Assembly: GCA_024516035.1 (NCBI GenBank)
Contig: CM044964.1
Location: 21,368,202-21,432,201 of the forward strand
DNA: 64,000 nt
Reading direction: 5' to 3'
Source: Bactericera cockerelli
Lineage: Eukaryota; Arthropoda; Insecta; Hemiptera; Triozidae
Shown: one piece after another, positions 1 to 8,607 of the stretch
Layout: the number at the start of each line of letters is the position of its first letter
Numbering within the stretch: the first letter of the stretch is position 1
Notes under the pieces: generated by a model
What the model was told of the DNA's origin: nothing
What the model saw: only the letters and a program-made list of their open reading frames with translations
Database searches by the model: none
Made by a program: the position numbers and the translations under genes

Positions 1-90
1 AGGTTTGAATATGCAGGGTAGTGTGCATGTTGGTGGTTTCTCTTTACAAAGCATCCAAATTGAAAATATTAATTACTGTTCTAAATAAAA

Positions 91-294
91 TAATAATAAC
101 AACACTCTTTAGATGAAGGTCAAAGCATTTTCTACCCCCTAACCGTCAGAGTCTTATCTTTATGTTGTCACAAACTCAAATTAATAAGGAAAAATTAACT
201 GGGTGAAAAAAAAATATGCACTGGGTGAGATTCGAACCAACGCGCAACGGATCCCTACGCTATCTGGATCACCAGACTGGCGCGTTGACCACTT
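91..294 (-). mobile_element. SINE-A, near full length
   Basis: Reads on the minus strand as a tRNA-derived SINE: a tRNA-like head with B box GGTTCGAA, a unique body, and a (TTATTATT) 3' tail. On the plus strand it begins TAATAATAACAACACTCTTTAG and ends with the A-box side GCGCGTTGACCACTT. About a dozen other copies in the window define the family. This copy has a small A-run insertion before the head. Confidence 0.8.
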
Positions 295-677
295 AAATAT
301 AAATATTCCTAATAAATAAATTACAAAAAACACTCCAAGTTATCATTTGACCAAAATGAAGTATCTCATGTTTTCTTAGCTTCATTATCAATAAATATTG
401 GCTTAAAATGTGTTAACTAAACTTATTTAGGTATAGATTAAAATTTACTTTAAAGAAAGATATGAGCTAGTTCATTCATAGATTATATCAACCAATATTA
501 TTATTACTTATTTCACATTAAATGTAATAATATTACAACTGTTTGGTTCAGACGGCAGACAACGGATCTGCAGTTTTTCTTTCGATAGCTATAGTGAAAA
601 AAAATCCAGAACTTAAAAAGACAAAACTAAAATATCATTTGAATGATTTGAGATTTTTTTTGTCTACAAATGTCTAA

Positions 678-813
678 GAGCCGTATTATGAAACAAGATT
701 AGATTTAATTTTACTGGTACCTATCCCTTAACTTTGCCTGTGATTGGTTGAAACTCCGACCATAGGGGGTGTCTGTCCTACCTTAACTTTAATCCTGTTT
801 CGTTATACGGCTC
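678..813. mobile_element. MITE-M, full-length copy
   Basis: The ends are inverted repeats: GAGCCGTATTATGAAACAAG at the left and, on the complementary strand, GAGCCGTATAACGAAACAGG at the right. The interior holds the family hallmark GTGATTGGTTGAAACTC. There is no coding capacity. Degenerate relatives lie near 23.3, 41.4, 42.6, 45.4, 51.2, 58.0 and 60.2 kb. A non-autonomous DNA transposon is the simplest reading; the superfamily is not clear. Confidence 0.65.
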
Positions 814-1020
814 GGGGACAGTCCGGCTTATCTTTGATGTCCTTATCTTCAGCCCTTAGTCTGCATAAACCTAATAATTCATGAGCTTGCATTGTAACAT
901 GGATTGAAAGATTTGAACTCAATCAGATGAAAGTACTCCAATTTCAATTGACCACTTCATTGCAAAGCTCAATCGACAGAACTCACAGAAAATAAAATGA
1001 TTTCTGTAAAAGGTCAGATA

Positions 1021-1049
1021 TATAAAAGAGCACGCCAAGAGTTCAGACC
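1021..1049 (+). promoter_or_regulatory. Possible TATA box plus initiator
   Basis: TATAAAAG at 1021 is followed about 24 nt later by TCAGACC at 1043, resembling an insect core promoter (TATA plus TCAG-type Inr). The spacing is a little short. Downstream, ATG GGA CTA CTG at 1158-1169 runs straight into GTGAGA, a possible splice donor. A tiny first coding exon of this kind is common in insect secreted or cuticle-type genes. No transcript evidence, and chance occurrence in AT-rich DNA is possible. Confidence 0.3.
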
Positions 1050-1502
1050 AAAGAAATTATCAAAACCACATTCCTCTTCGCCATACCAACATTTCCAACC
1101 ATTTTTGAACCTCACCTCTAAAACCATTCAATAGGTTACCAGTGCCAATGTAAAAATAATGGGACTACTGGTGAGATACGATGGGAATTCTGTATCAGTA
1201 GCCAATCAACGGGCAGGTTTCTCTAGATTAGTCTAGATTATACCTCAATTACGTGGAGAATTCCGCCTCTATGGTTCATGGTTGAGGCAAAAACTATGAA
1301 AATAATGCCAATAATAATGTTGATAATAATGAACATAATGATACCACAACGAAGATATTGATTACGATTATAATACCTAATGATGGTACTATCAATGATA
1401 GTCATGCTTATAATGTACATAAAAATAACAAAGTATTTCGCCTGTGAGAAGGTACACATGGTTTATGTGGAGCAATGAACCTCGGGTTCTGGTAAGACGT
1501 AA

Positions 1503-1844
1503 ATAAAGGAGAAAGTGGTCTTCATGGATCTCTTTGCTGCACTTGATGATGGTGTTGATAATGCTATTGGTTCCACCGTTGATACTACTCATGTTGCCAT
1601 TGTAGATGATGTTTATACCAAGAATCACAACGTTGATGTAGATGATATTGGTTCCACTGTGAATGTTAGTAACGTTGTTGGTAATATACACAATGTAGAT
1701 GATATTGGTTCCACTGTGAATGTTGGTAATGCTTTTGGTAATATACCCGATGTTGGTCCGAATGATAATGTTGTTGCTAAGCCAGAAGAAGAGAAAGTTT
1801 CACTTGTTGTTGTTGGAACGACGAAGGCAATGTTGTGTTCATGA
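1503..1844 (+). CDS. Asp/Asn/Val-rich repetitive ORF, unknown, possibly a second exon
   Basis: I do not recognise this protein. The frame is open from 1503 after a TAA and closes with TGA at 1842; the first ATG is at 1524 (MDLFAALDDGVDNAIGS). It contains two diverged copies of a block with DDIGSTVNV followed by a Gly-Asn-Ile turn, encoded by two roughly 60-bp DNA repeats at about 1630-1750. Asp, Asn, Val and Gly dominate; there is no Cys-rich or catalytic motif. An upstream stretch near 1296-1445 also reads as Asn-rich peptide before a stop, so this could be a decayed repetitive structural gene. A possible promoter and mini-exon lie at 1021-1169. It may equally be a chance ORF made by the repeats. 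Confidence 0.25.
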   Translation: MKEKVVFMDLFAALDDGVDNAIGSTVDTTHVAIVDDVYTKNHNVDVDDIGSTVNVSNVVGNIHNVDDIGSTVNVGNAFGNIPDVGPNDNVVAKPEEEKVSLVVVGTTKAMLCS

Positions 1845-2169
1845 GATGAGGGGGATTTCTGGTCCAACGTAGATGGTAGATACCATTGAGTCATTCACCA
1901 AAGTGAGACACAAGGTCTGGAATATTCCTCGGAGCCTTAGAGAAAATATGCCTTGAAGATGGAGTGGAAAATATGAGAAATAAAATGGAATGGAACACGT
2001 GGAAATAAGTTTATAAAAGACTTGAGCTGTATTTTTCTTTTGGCTTATTTTTTACCAGATTCGGTATTTCCAAATATTTCCATTTTCTTCAATGTTTAGC
2101 TTCCCCACTATTCGTGAAAGAAAAAAGCGTTTCGGTACTTTTAAAGATAAACAAGGGACTTAACCTCTA

Positions 2170-2325
2170 AATGGAAGCAATAATTTTATAAATCCATTTT
2201 TGTTAACCGAACTGGAAGAAGATTTTTCCTCTTACAAAAGAAAAATGACTTTCTTCCTGTTCGTCCATTTCATTCCATTTGAATCCGCTTTGGTTGGAAA
2301 GAAAAATACGGCTTTGGATGGGTGA
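2170..2325. repeat. Dispersed repeat U
   Basis: The block with TTTCCTCTTACAAAAGAAAA, a CATTTCATTCCATTTG-like stretch and GGAAAGAAAAATACGGCT recurs in similar order at 17167-17270 and, in part, at 56855-56888. The trailing GGATGGGTGACCA resembles the 5S rRNA box C, so it may be the edge of a 5S-derived element. Function unknown. Confidence 0.4.
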
Positions 2326-2799
2326 CCACTCAAATTCGGACCATGCGTTGGCGAGTATTCCTGGTCCATGAATTTGCGGAGTTTTTCGTTAAAGACTTTT
2401 ATTCCAAAGGTACTAAATTGCCTTCAACACAAACATCTCAATTTGACCATTCAGAGGGGGAATGCAGCCAGCATTGTAAGCTCATTCCCTTTCACAAATT
2501 CTCTGAATGAAGTGTGTGTCCTATAGTTGATGTTAAAATCAAAATATTATATTTATTTATGGGGGAAAAAATTTGAGAGAAAATCTGAAGAAGAATATTC
2601 GATCATGTCTTTACCTATAGTGAACAACAGAAAGACTGAAGAACCTTAAAGAATCGCGAACTTGAAGAATATCCTTTAAATATCCTTAGTTCCTTACCCC
2701 AATATAGGTAAAGTGAGAATTTATTATTAATGACCGCTCAGAAATAAGAAAGAAAATGAGGGGGAAAATAGTTTTATTATTTATATTATTTTTTCTTAT

Positions 2800-2925
2800 C
2801 CGACCTCAGTAGCTTGATCGACAAGGCGGCGGACTTGTAACCTGGAGCCGGTATCAGAGTAGATTTAGTAAAGCAAAATTGAGTAGTGCGAGATATCACG
2901 TAAGTCCCAAATATGATATTTTTTA
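2800..2925 (+). mobile_element. SINE-B copy, degenerate
   Basis: Starts CGACCTCAGTAGCTTGATCG (tRNA-like head with A box), then a damaged B-box region (CGGTATCAGAG instead of GGTTCAAGTC). It continues with the family body GATTTAGTAAAGC and GAGATATCACG and ends in ATATGATATTTT. About 15 copies in the window define the family. Confidence 0.75.
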
Positions 2926-3271
2926 AATTAATTTTCTTTTGTTCTATAGTTCAGTTATTTTCCATTTTGATTTTGACGTCTTTCAGTAAAAAAAAAGTGG
3001 CTACTCAAGACGTCTTTATGGTGTTTAGCAACTATACAAAAGAAAGTCAGTCGGTGAGCAACAAGTGAATATTTTTTTTTAATTTTTTCCTTATGTTGAA
3101 TTGTTTTTACCCAATGTTGAACCTACTAAGTCCTTACCTTTAACGTAGGTACCACCATTTATTATTTTAAATGTTTCAAGTTTATTTCTTGCAGAGATCA
3201 ATGAACGGCTCTGAAGAAATGTTTGATTAACTTTCACCTTCCTTACTGCGTCTACCATATTCATCCACAAG

Positions 3272-3584
3272 GATGTTGGTTGTCAAGTGGTTAACGCGCT
3301 AGTCTGGTAATCCAGGTACCGTAGGGGTCCGCTGGTTCGAATCCCACCAAGTGCATGCAGTTTTCCTCTGTAATTTGAGTTTGTGACCACATAATAATAA
3401 GTCAATGCATAATTTTTTCCTCCTTAATTACTTCTGAGAAATTTCTATTATTTGAAATCGGAAGTATTGTGTTTTTGAATTTGTGACCACATAATAATAA
3501 GACTCTGAGGTTAGGCGGTAGAAAATGCTTTAAGCATGAACCTGGCCTAGTGGTTACCATCCACTAAAGAGTAATATTATTATT
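3272..3584 (+). mobile_element. SINE-A with internal duplication and palindrome Q insert
   Basis: The head GTTGTCAAGTGGTTAACGCG and B box GGTTCGAATCC are intact and the 3' end is CCACTAAAGAGTAATATTATT. The middle is expanded: the segment with TTTGTGACCACATAATAATA occurs twice, separated by a Q palindrome (3431-3464). A Q-bearing element inserted and part of the SINE was then duplicated, or template switching occurred. Confidence 0.75.
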
Positions 3585-3739
3585 GGTCTTTTACTTGATT
3601 TTTTTTTCAGTTCCAATGTTTTATTTTTTTATATTAATATTATTTAACTTTATTTAGTAACTTTTGTTTTTTTGTTAGGTAGGTATGGAATCGCCCTTAA
3701 GGTTCAAAAAATAAATAATAGTAGATATACCTATTTCAT

Positions 3740-3905
3740 TTTTACGTCTCAACAAAAAAATGTTGTCAAATAAAAGTTGCTCAGGAGGTTATGTCCAGAA
3801 ATATAAAAAAAATTGAAATCTGAGCAAAAAAATATTTCCTTTACATAAACGAACACAATGTTCATTTATTTCTAATAAAGTGTTGAACAATAATAATAAT
3901 TGTTT
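3740..3905. repeat. Fragment of the 46.5-47.0 kb dispersed element
   Basis: The string GCTCAGGAGGTTATG, then CCAGAAATAT and GAGCAAAAAAATATTT, matches the 3' part of the element at 46470-47026 in the same orientation. No coding potential. Confidence 0.5.
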
Positions 3906-3952
3906 TTTTTCATATTTTCATTCTATGTCAAATTAATATAATACATAAATAT

Positions 3953-4015
3953 CAAGCTGTAGGTACCAAGGGCTGATGAAGCCTAGGGTGTAGGGTATTG
4001 GCCCAGGGTCCTCGA
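3953..4015 (+). repeat. Element K 3' fragment
   Basis: ATCAAGCTGTAGGTACCAAG followed by CTAGGGTGTAGGGTAT matches the end of element K copies at 26514 (minus), 34880 and 59540 (plus). Confidence 0.5.
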
Positions 4016-4069
4016 TGTGGCAACTTACCTAGAAATGACAAGAGTTTTCTTCCTGTGCCACTGAGTTAC

Positions 4070-4313
4070 GGCCCGAAACTAAGTTAGGCCATGCCTCATT
4101 GAGTAGAGTAGGGTTAGGAATAAATATAAGGCCATGCCTCGAGCCGTAACTCACGTGCAGGTGGATTTTCAAATTTTGAAATATCCTACACCGTTCAGCA
4201 ATAAAAATGGGAGTTTTGTCATCTCCACCAAAAATAAGAGGTTCTTAGTAGTATCTACGTTCCACGACAATTTAGTTTACTTTTAAACATTGTAGGCTCT
4301 ACTTAACACTTTG
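4070..4313 (-). repeat. Repeat D, left arm of an inverted pair
   Basis: Contains GGCCATGCCTC, AGGTGGATTTTCAAATTTTG, ATCCTACACCGTTCAGC, GGAGTTTTGTCATCTCCACC and ends CATTGTAGGCTCTACTTAA. The same text occurs in reverse complement at 5436-5650 at roughly 90% identity by eye, and again at 14617-14765. Confidence 0.75.
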
Positions 4314-4314
4314 A

Positions 4315-4470
4315 GCCCATGAATACCATATATTATATGACCCTCAGCTGACATTTCACAAAAGACATGAGTACCATATATGACCCTCACCCAAAATTTC
4401 ACTGTAGACTTGTGTACTCTATATGGTATTCACGACCTTCCTTTACTTGGAAGACATGAGTACTCCCTAT
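4315..4470. repeat. Degenerate short tandem repeat
   Basis: Three or four diverged iterations of a unit with GACATGAGTACCATATATGA and a following CCTCACCC. Non-coding. Confidence 0.35.
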
Positions 4471-4737
4471 GGTATTCGTTTCTATGTGTATCTCATAGGG
4501 AACAGGTTCTAGTGGTCCTTGGAAGCAATGTATGAGTGTTGGGTTCTGAAATTTGTGGTCCCTCGTGCTCACTCGCCGATCCCAGCTCTGGGGCTAAATG
4601 TGTTAAGATACCTTCGCTAACTTTGCTCTGCACTGGAATCATCAAGGTAAAGTACCTTGATGATTCCAGAGAAAGACAGACATGTTCGTGAGAGAAAGAC
4701 AGACATGATTTGTGGACAAGACCCAAGGTAGAAAGGT

Positions 4738-4857
4738 AGGTTTAGGTAGAAGAAAGCGGAAAATGCCGAAAAATTCCGTCCCAACCGGGATTCGAACCCA
4801 GGTCACCTGGAGTGCATGCCGAGCATGCTACCGCTAAGCCAAGGTGACTATTATTAG
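4738..4857 (-). mobile_element. SINE-E copy (tRNA-like head)
   Basis: On the minus strand: GTCACCTTGGCTTAGCGGTA (A box), then GACCTGGGTTCGAATCCCGG (B box), then a body with GGAATTTTTCGGC. The acceptor arms do not pair well, so it is a SINE head and not a working tRNA gene. A relative lies at 36976 on the plus strand. Confidence 0.55.
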
Positions 4858-5014
4858 TGGGACTAACGTGAGTTGAACACCTCATGCCAGCGGCCTACAC
4901 ACGAAGATCAGCGACAACAGGTGGCTATAACAGGCGCGGCCGGTAGATAAATGTTTTGGGTGCTGCCACACAAAAACTGGACTAAAAAAGGGTTTATAGA
5001 GACACTCTTTTAAT

Positions 5015-5121
5015 TAGTCAGTGGTTAAGCACTCGCTTGCCATGCGGAAGGTCCCGGGTTCGAACCGCCGAGTCGACAAAAAATTGTATTCAAAGTTTGG
5101 TTACAGTTGTTTGTAAGGGAT
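5015..5121 (+). mobile_element. SINE-C 5' fragment
   Basis: Begins in TCAGTGGTTAAGCACTCGCT (A box), passes CCCGGGTTCGAACCGCCG (B box), and stops inside the body at GTTTGTAAGGGATA. It is truncated at the 3' side. Confidence 0.75.
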
Positions 5122-5204
5122 AGTAAATCAAGGATATGTCGGAAATACATTTTTAAATTTGGAAAAATAAGTATGAAATGGAATGCCGCCCAAACACAAA
5201 CACA

Positions 5205-5420
5205 ATAGCTCAGTGGTTAAGCACTCGCTTGGCATGCGAAAGGTTCCAGGTTCGAACGCCCGAGTCGACAAAAAATTGTATTCAAAGTTTGGTTACAACT
5301 GTTTGTAAGGGATACCTTCCGGTGCGCTCGTGTTGACCCAGCACCCAAGTGTGAAGTATAGTGTCACTTCTCGCCCATCAGAGAGGAGGCATACTATGGG
5401 ATGGGCAGGCTGCAACACTC
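5205..5420 (+). mobile_element. SINE-C copy, 3' truncated
   Basis: Head TAGCTCAGTGGTTAAGCACT, B box GGTTCGAACGCC, body with GATACCTTCCGGTGCGCTCG and CGCCCATCAGAGAGGAGGC, cut at GCAGGCTGCAACACTC where it meets repeat D. Confidence 0.8.
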
Positions 5421-5435
5421 TAAAGAGTGTCTCTT

Positions 5436-5645
5436 AAGTAGAGCCTACAATGTTTAAAAGAAAACTAAATTGTCGTAGAACGTAGATAATTCTAAGAACC
5501 TCTTGCATTTATTTTTGGTGGAGATGACCAAACTCCCATTCTTTATTGCTGGACGGTGTAGGGGTATTTCAAATTTTGAAAATCCACCTGCACCTGAGTT
5601 ACGGCCCAAGGCATGGCCTTATCTTTATTCCTAACCATACTCTAC
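5436..5645 (+). repeat. Repeat D, right arm of an inverted pair
   Basis: Reverse complement of 4085-4313 with about 1.1 kb between the arms. It shares GTAGAGCCTACAATG, TGGTGGAGATGACCAAACTC, GACGGTGTAGG and CAAGGCATGGCC. The pair can form a long stem. Confidence 0.75.
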
Positions 5646-5812
5646 TTACAAACAACTGTAACCAAACTATGAATACAATTTTTTGTCGGCTCGGGGTTTC
5701 GAACCTGCGACCTTCCTTACAGAAAATTGTAACCAAATTAAGAATACAAATTTTCGTCGGCACCGGGGATCGAATCCGGGATCTTCCGCATGTTCCGCAA
5801 CTTCTCAGTGGT
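5645..5812 (-). mobile_element. Two SINE-C head fragments in tandem
   Basis: ACAAACAACTGTAACCAAAC leading to CGGCTCGGGGTTTCGAACC, then a second partial head with GGATCGAATCCGGGATCTTC and CTCAGTGG. Both are minus-strand 5' ends of SINE-C. Confidence 0.65.
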
Positions 5813-6261
5813 AGTCGTAGAAGTAAATTCTTTATTGCACTTTATTTACATAAATCACAAGGGGCGGTATTATTGCCGAAGGCAGTCTCTACCATCCAAC
5901 CCCATGGCAGTCTGTACCATCCAACCCATGATCTTACACCACTTAGAAAACGTCTTAGCACCGGCCGCGCCTGGTCGACAGACATACCTCAGTGTGTCGT
6001 AATTCTTAACAAATCCTTTTAATCACAACTCTTCTCAGTGGATCAATTAGTGATAGGAAATTAGGAACTCTTGTGAATGAAAAATCCGACGAGAGAACAG
6101 TATGGTGTCATCCGTATGACGTCACACCCAAGACTTGTGTGACGTCACACGTACGTTATGTTACGTTTGAGACTGCCTGGTGAGTCGGAACTGAGATGAG
6201 ACGACCACTTTGAGACATCCGGAAGGTAATGAAGGTAATAGTTACAAGAAGTTGTCCTGTT

Positions 6262-6325
6262 ATTATGAAGAGTTGGGTGGAAGAGATTGCCATAGGGAAT
6301 AACCCTGCCCTTTAGTTTTTTTTTT
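6262..6325 (+). mobile_element. Element H 3' fragment
   Basis: GGGTGGAAGAGATTGCCATA then GGAATAACCCTGCCCTTTAG followed by a T-run. The same block starts the H copies at 15950 (minus), 31750 (minus), 35984 (plus) and 47489 (minus). It is probably the 3' untranslated end of a 5'-truncated LINE. Confidence 0.5.
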
Positions 6326-6670
6326 TTTGGCATTGGTTATTCTCCTTATCATGGGAATTTGCCATACAGCCAGAGTGATCGTGTTTACCTATAATTATAT
6401 GATGTAGATTGATATTGTATTAAAGACAGTTCGTTAATTATTATTAAATGAGAATATTGTTTGTGGTTAAAAAATATTATATTGTCCTTTAGGTAGATCT
6501 GTAAACCTATATTATTCTATCCATGTTGTTATTTTTTTGTTTATATTGTCAATTTTGTATTTTAATTTTACCATTATTTCTTTTCACATAATTATGTCCT
6601 TTTAAAAAAAGAATTTAATAATAATATCCCGCTCATGATCAGCTTTGACTTTTCCTCCAGATTTGCAGCA

Positions 6671-6852
6671 TATTTTTTTTGTGCATTTAACGTCCCTCCA
6701 TTCGCAGGAAACTCACATACCTGCTACCCACATTAATCTCACCTAGCCTGGGTTGGGCCGGAGTGCCACCATCACGAAGTCTTCATCTGGCGGAACGTTG
6801 CTTTTCGGTGATCCTACGAGAACCGGTGGGATCAAGGCGCAATCAACGCTCA
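6671..6852 (-). mobile_element. SINE-5S copy (5S rRNA-derived head)
   Basis: On the minus strand the 5' part reads CACCGGTTCTCGTAGGATCA then CCGAAAAGCAACGTTCC. This parallels the 5S rRNA box A region (CGGTTCTCGTCCGATCACCG in typical animals). The body has CCCAGGCTAGGTGAGATTAA and GGGTAGCAGGTATGTGAG; the 3' end is GGAGGGACGTTAAATGCAC plus an A-rich run. The body is shared with tRNA-headed SINE-G. Confidence 0.7.
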
Positions 6853-6959
6853 TGAATTCATTCTCTTCTTTTATCCATAACCCCCAAAAATGTGGATTTT
6901 GTCGATTTTTACTGAATGCACATCTACATATTATTATATATAATCATTCTAAAATATAA

Positions 6960-7378
6960 TACATAAGATCATAATGATTTCTTAAGTAAGGAATACTGAG
7001 AGTAATAACGTCAATGGTCTGTCAATTCGGGGATTCCCAGTTAGCAATGAAGTAGGTAAAGTACTAGAGGTAAATGTCAACATTCTCAAGGTCGAAGAGA
7101 AGTGGGTTAAAGTCGAAATATGTAAAATAGTTTATTTGATTTTTTTTTCTGGTAAATTTGGTATAGACATGTTGAAAAAACGGAAAAATTAATATCGATA
7201 ATCATAGACAATTTATTTGCTTTAACAATAATGAATGTGTATCTCGAAAAACGATCTACATACGAGTAATATGTTACAAATTCTGGAAATCGGTTTTAAT
7301 TGAACATAATTATTATCTGAGGTTTTATAAGCATACATGACATGACTTCAATTTTTTTTATTTATAAAAATGTTTATT
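6960..7378. other. No supported feature
   Basis: AT-rich DNA with short homopolymer runs. I see no long ORF, RNA gene or recognisable repeat here. Confidence 0.5.
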
Positions 7379-7381
7379 ATA

Positions 7382-7546
7382 GCCAGCTTCCATGGCGTGA
7401 CGGTTGTGACTACTGCCCATAGTCCAGAGATCCCGAGTTCGATCCCCGGTTGGGGCAAACTTTTAGAAAAAAATTCTGTTACCTCCAAATACATGAGGCT
7501 GGTATTTCCGGTCCTACCCAGGCTAATTGAGGTTAATTTGGGTCAC
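7382..7546 (+). mobile_element. SINE-G copy (tRNA head), 3' truncated
   Basis: GCCAGCTTCCATGGCGTGAC (A box), GAGTTCGATCCCCGG (B box), then TGAGGCTGGTATTTCCGG and CCTACCCAGGCTAATTGAGG. It breaks off inside the shared body at GGGTCACTG. Confidence 0.8.
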
Positions 7547-7576
7547 TGAAAACCCTGCAACCAGGTCAGATAATGA

Positions 7577-7770
7577 TAATCTTCTTCTTTTAGTTTGTCT
7601 TTAATCCCGCTAAAGCGGGGTCGACATTTCTTACCAGCTGTCTCCAGGCGAAGGTCTTCATTTATATTATTTTTCCATCTCTTCTTTGGTCATCCCCTTC
7701 CTATTTGTCCCTCGACTGCAATTTTCTCAACTCTCTTACCAATGTAGTTTTCATTCCTTCTCATCACATG
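7577..7770 (-). pseudogene. Non-LTR retrotransposon RT C-terminal fragment, decayed
   Basis: Reading the minus strand from 7770 gives HVMRRNENYIGKRVEKIAV, then EGQIGRG, a TGA stop, and PKKRWKNNINEDLRLETAGK, ending in DKLKEED. The pattern GH-x-R-x6-GKR followed by GRPKKRW-x-ENI-x-EDLR is the familiar region after the reverse transcriptase domain of animal RTE/CR1-type ORF2 proteins, close to its C-terminus. The single in-frame stop sits where Arg is normal, consistent with CGA-to-TGA decay. Both ends are broken; the rest of the ORF is missing. It abuts the truncated 3' end of SINE-G. Not functional. Confidence 0.7.
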
Positions 7771-7899
7771 ATAATAAAAATAATATTAATTATCATACCC
7801 TTTATCAATAAGGACATATGGACAAAGAGACAATTACAAAACGTTGCTGAAAAACCCAACGTGTGTCCATTCCGTCAAGAATCAATGAATCACTAACAC

Positions 7900-8285
7900 T
7901 TCTCACTCCGTCCGTCAATCACCCGGAGTTGAGGTCAGACCATTCTCTACCCAAAAAAGACAACGGTATGTTTGAAATATTTCGGTATGTGTGCTGGTGA
8001 GGCGAGTATATCTAGGAAGACCTAATATTTCGGTATGTGTGGAGTGGAAAGACCTATCTATCTTATAGTATATAAATGAGAATCTCTCATATATGAGGAT
8101 CTAACGGTGTCGAACGCTTTGAATAGGCTAGCCCAGTGCAGGTGATGTAATGGTGTTTGAATAGTGTGGCCAGAGTAGACTCCGAGATGCCTTACCTGCC
8201 CATAGGTAACCTACTTGCTGAGATGATAGTGGCCTTGGTTATTGGTCCTGGGTTCGAAATCCGTACAAATAGAATATAATATTAA
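7900..8285. other. Unassigned intergenic stretch with a tRNA-like motif
   Basis: Contains a short internal repeat (ATTTCGGTATGTGTG twice near 7979 and 8027). A B-box-like GGGTTCGAAATCC near 8250 follows AGATGATAGTGGCCTTGG, possibly an eroded SINE head. Nothing else is supported. Confidence 0.3.
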
Positions 8286-8607
8286 AATTATATTCAAAAT
8301 TCAATTCAATTTTATTTTATTGTAATATGATTTTACAAAGGTTGGCATAACATAATGCGAAAATACAACTTTTTTTCTTAGAATTTTACAAACATAAATT
8401 ACAATTAATACATAATAGCTAAAAAAATAAATAGCAGTAGATATTATATAATAGTTCAAACAAAAATTATTTAACCTTCAAAAAGAGAGAGAAAAGAAAA
8501 TACAAGATTTACTTATAAAATAAATCCACATATACACATGTAAGCTTAATTAATTTTTTAAATATAGATAATTATTTTTCAACTAACCTTCGTTAGTAGG
8601 GCAAAGC

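Larger units (their letters stand above)
4930..5976 (+). mobile_element. MITE-N, broken by later insertions
   Basis: The left part (4930-5014) carries CAGGCGCGGCCGGTAGATAA, GGGTGCTGCCACA and TTTATAGAGACACTCTTT. The right end (5948-5976) carries CTTAGCACCGGCCGCGCCTGG, the inverted terminal repeat. SINE-C and repeat D copies fill the space between. Cleaner copies are at 44185-44455 and 58494-58963. Confidence 0.5.
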
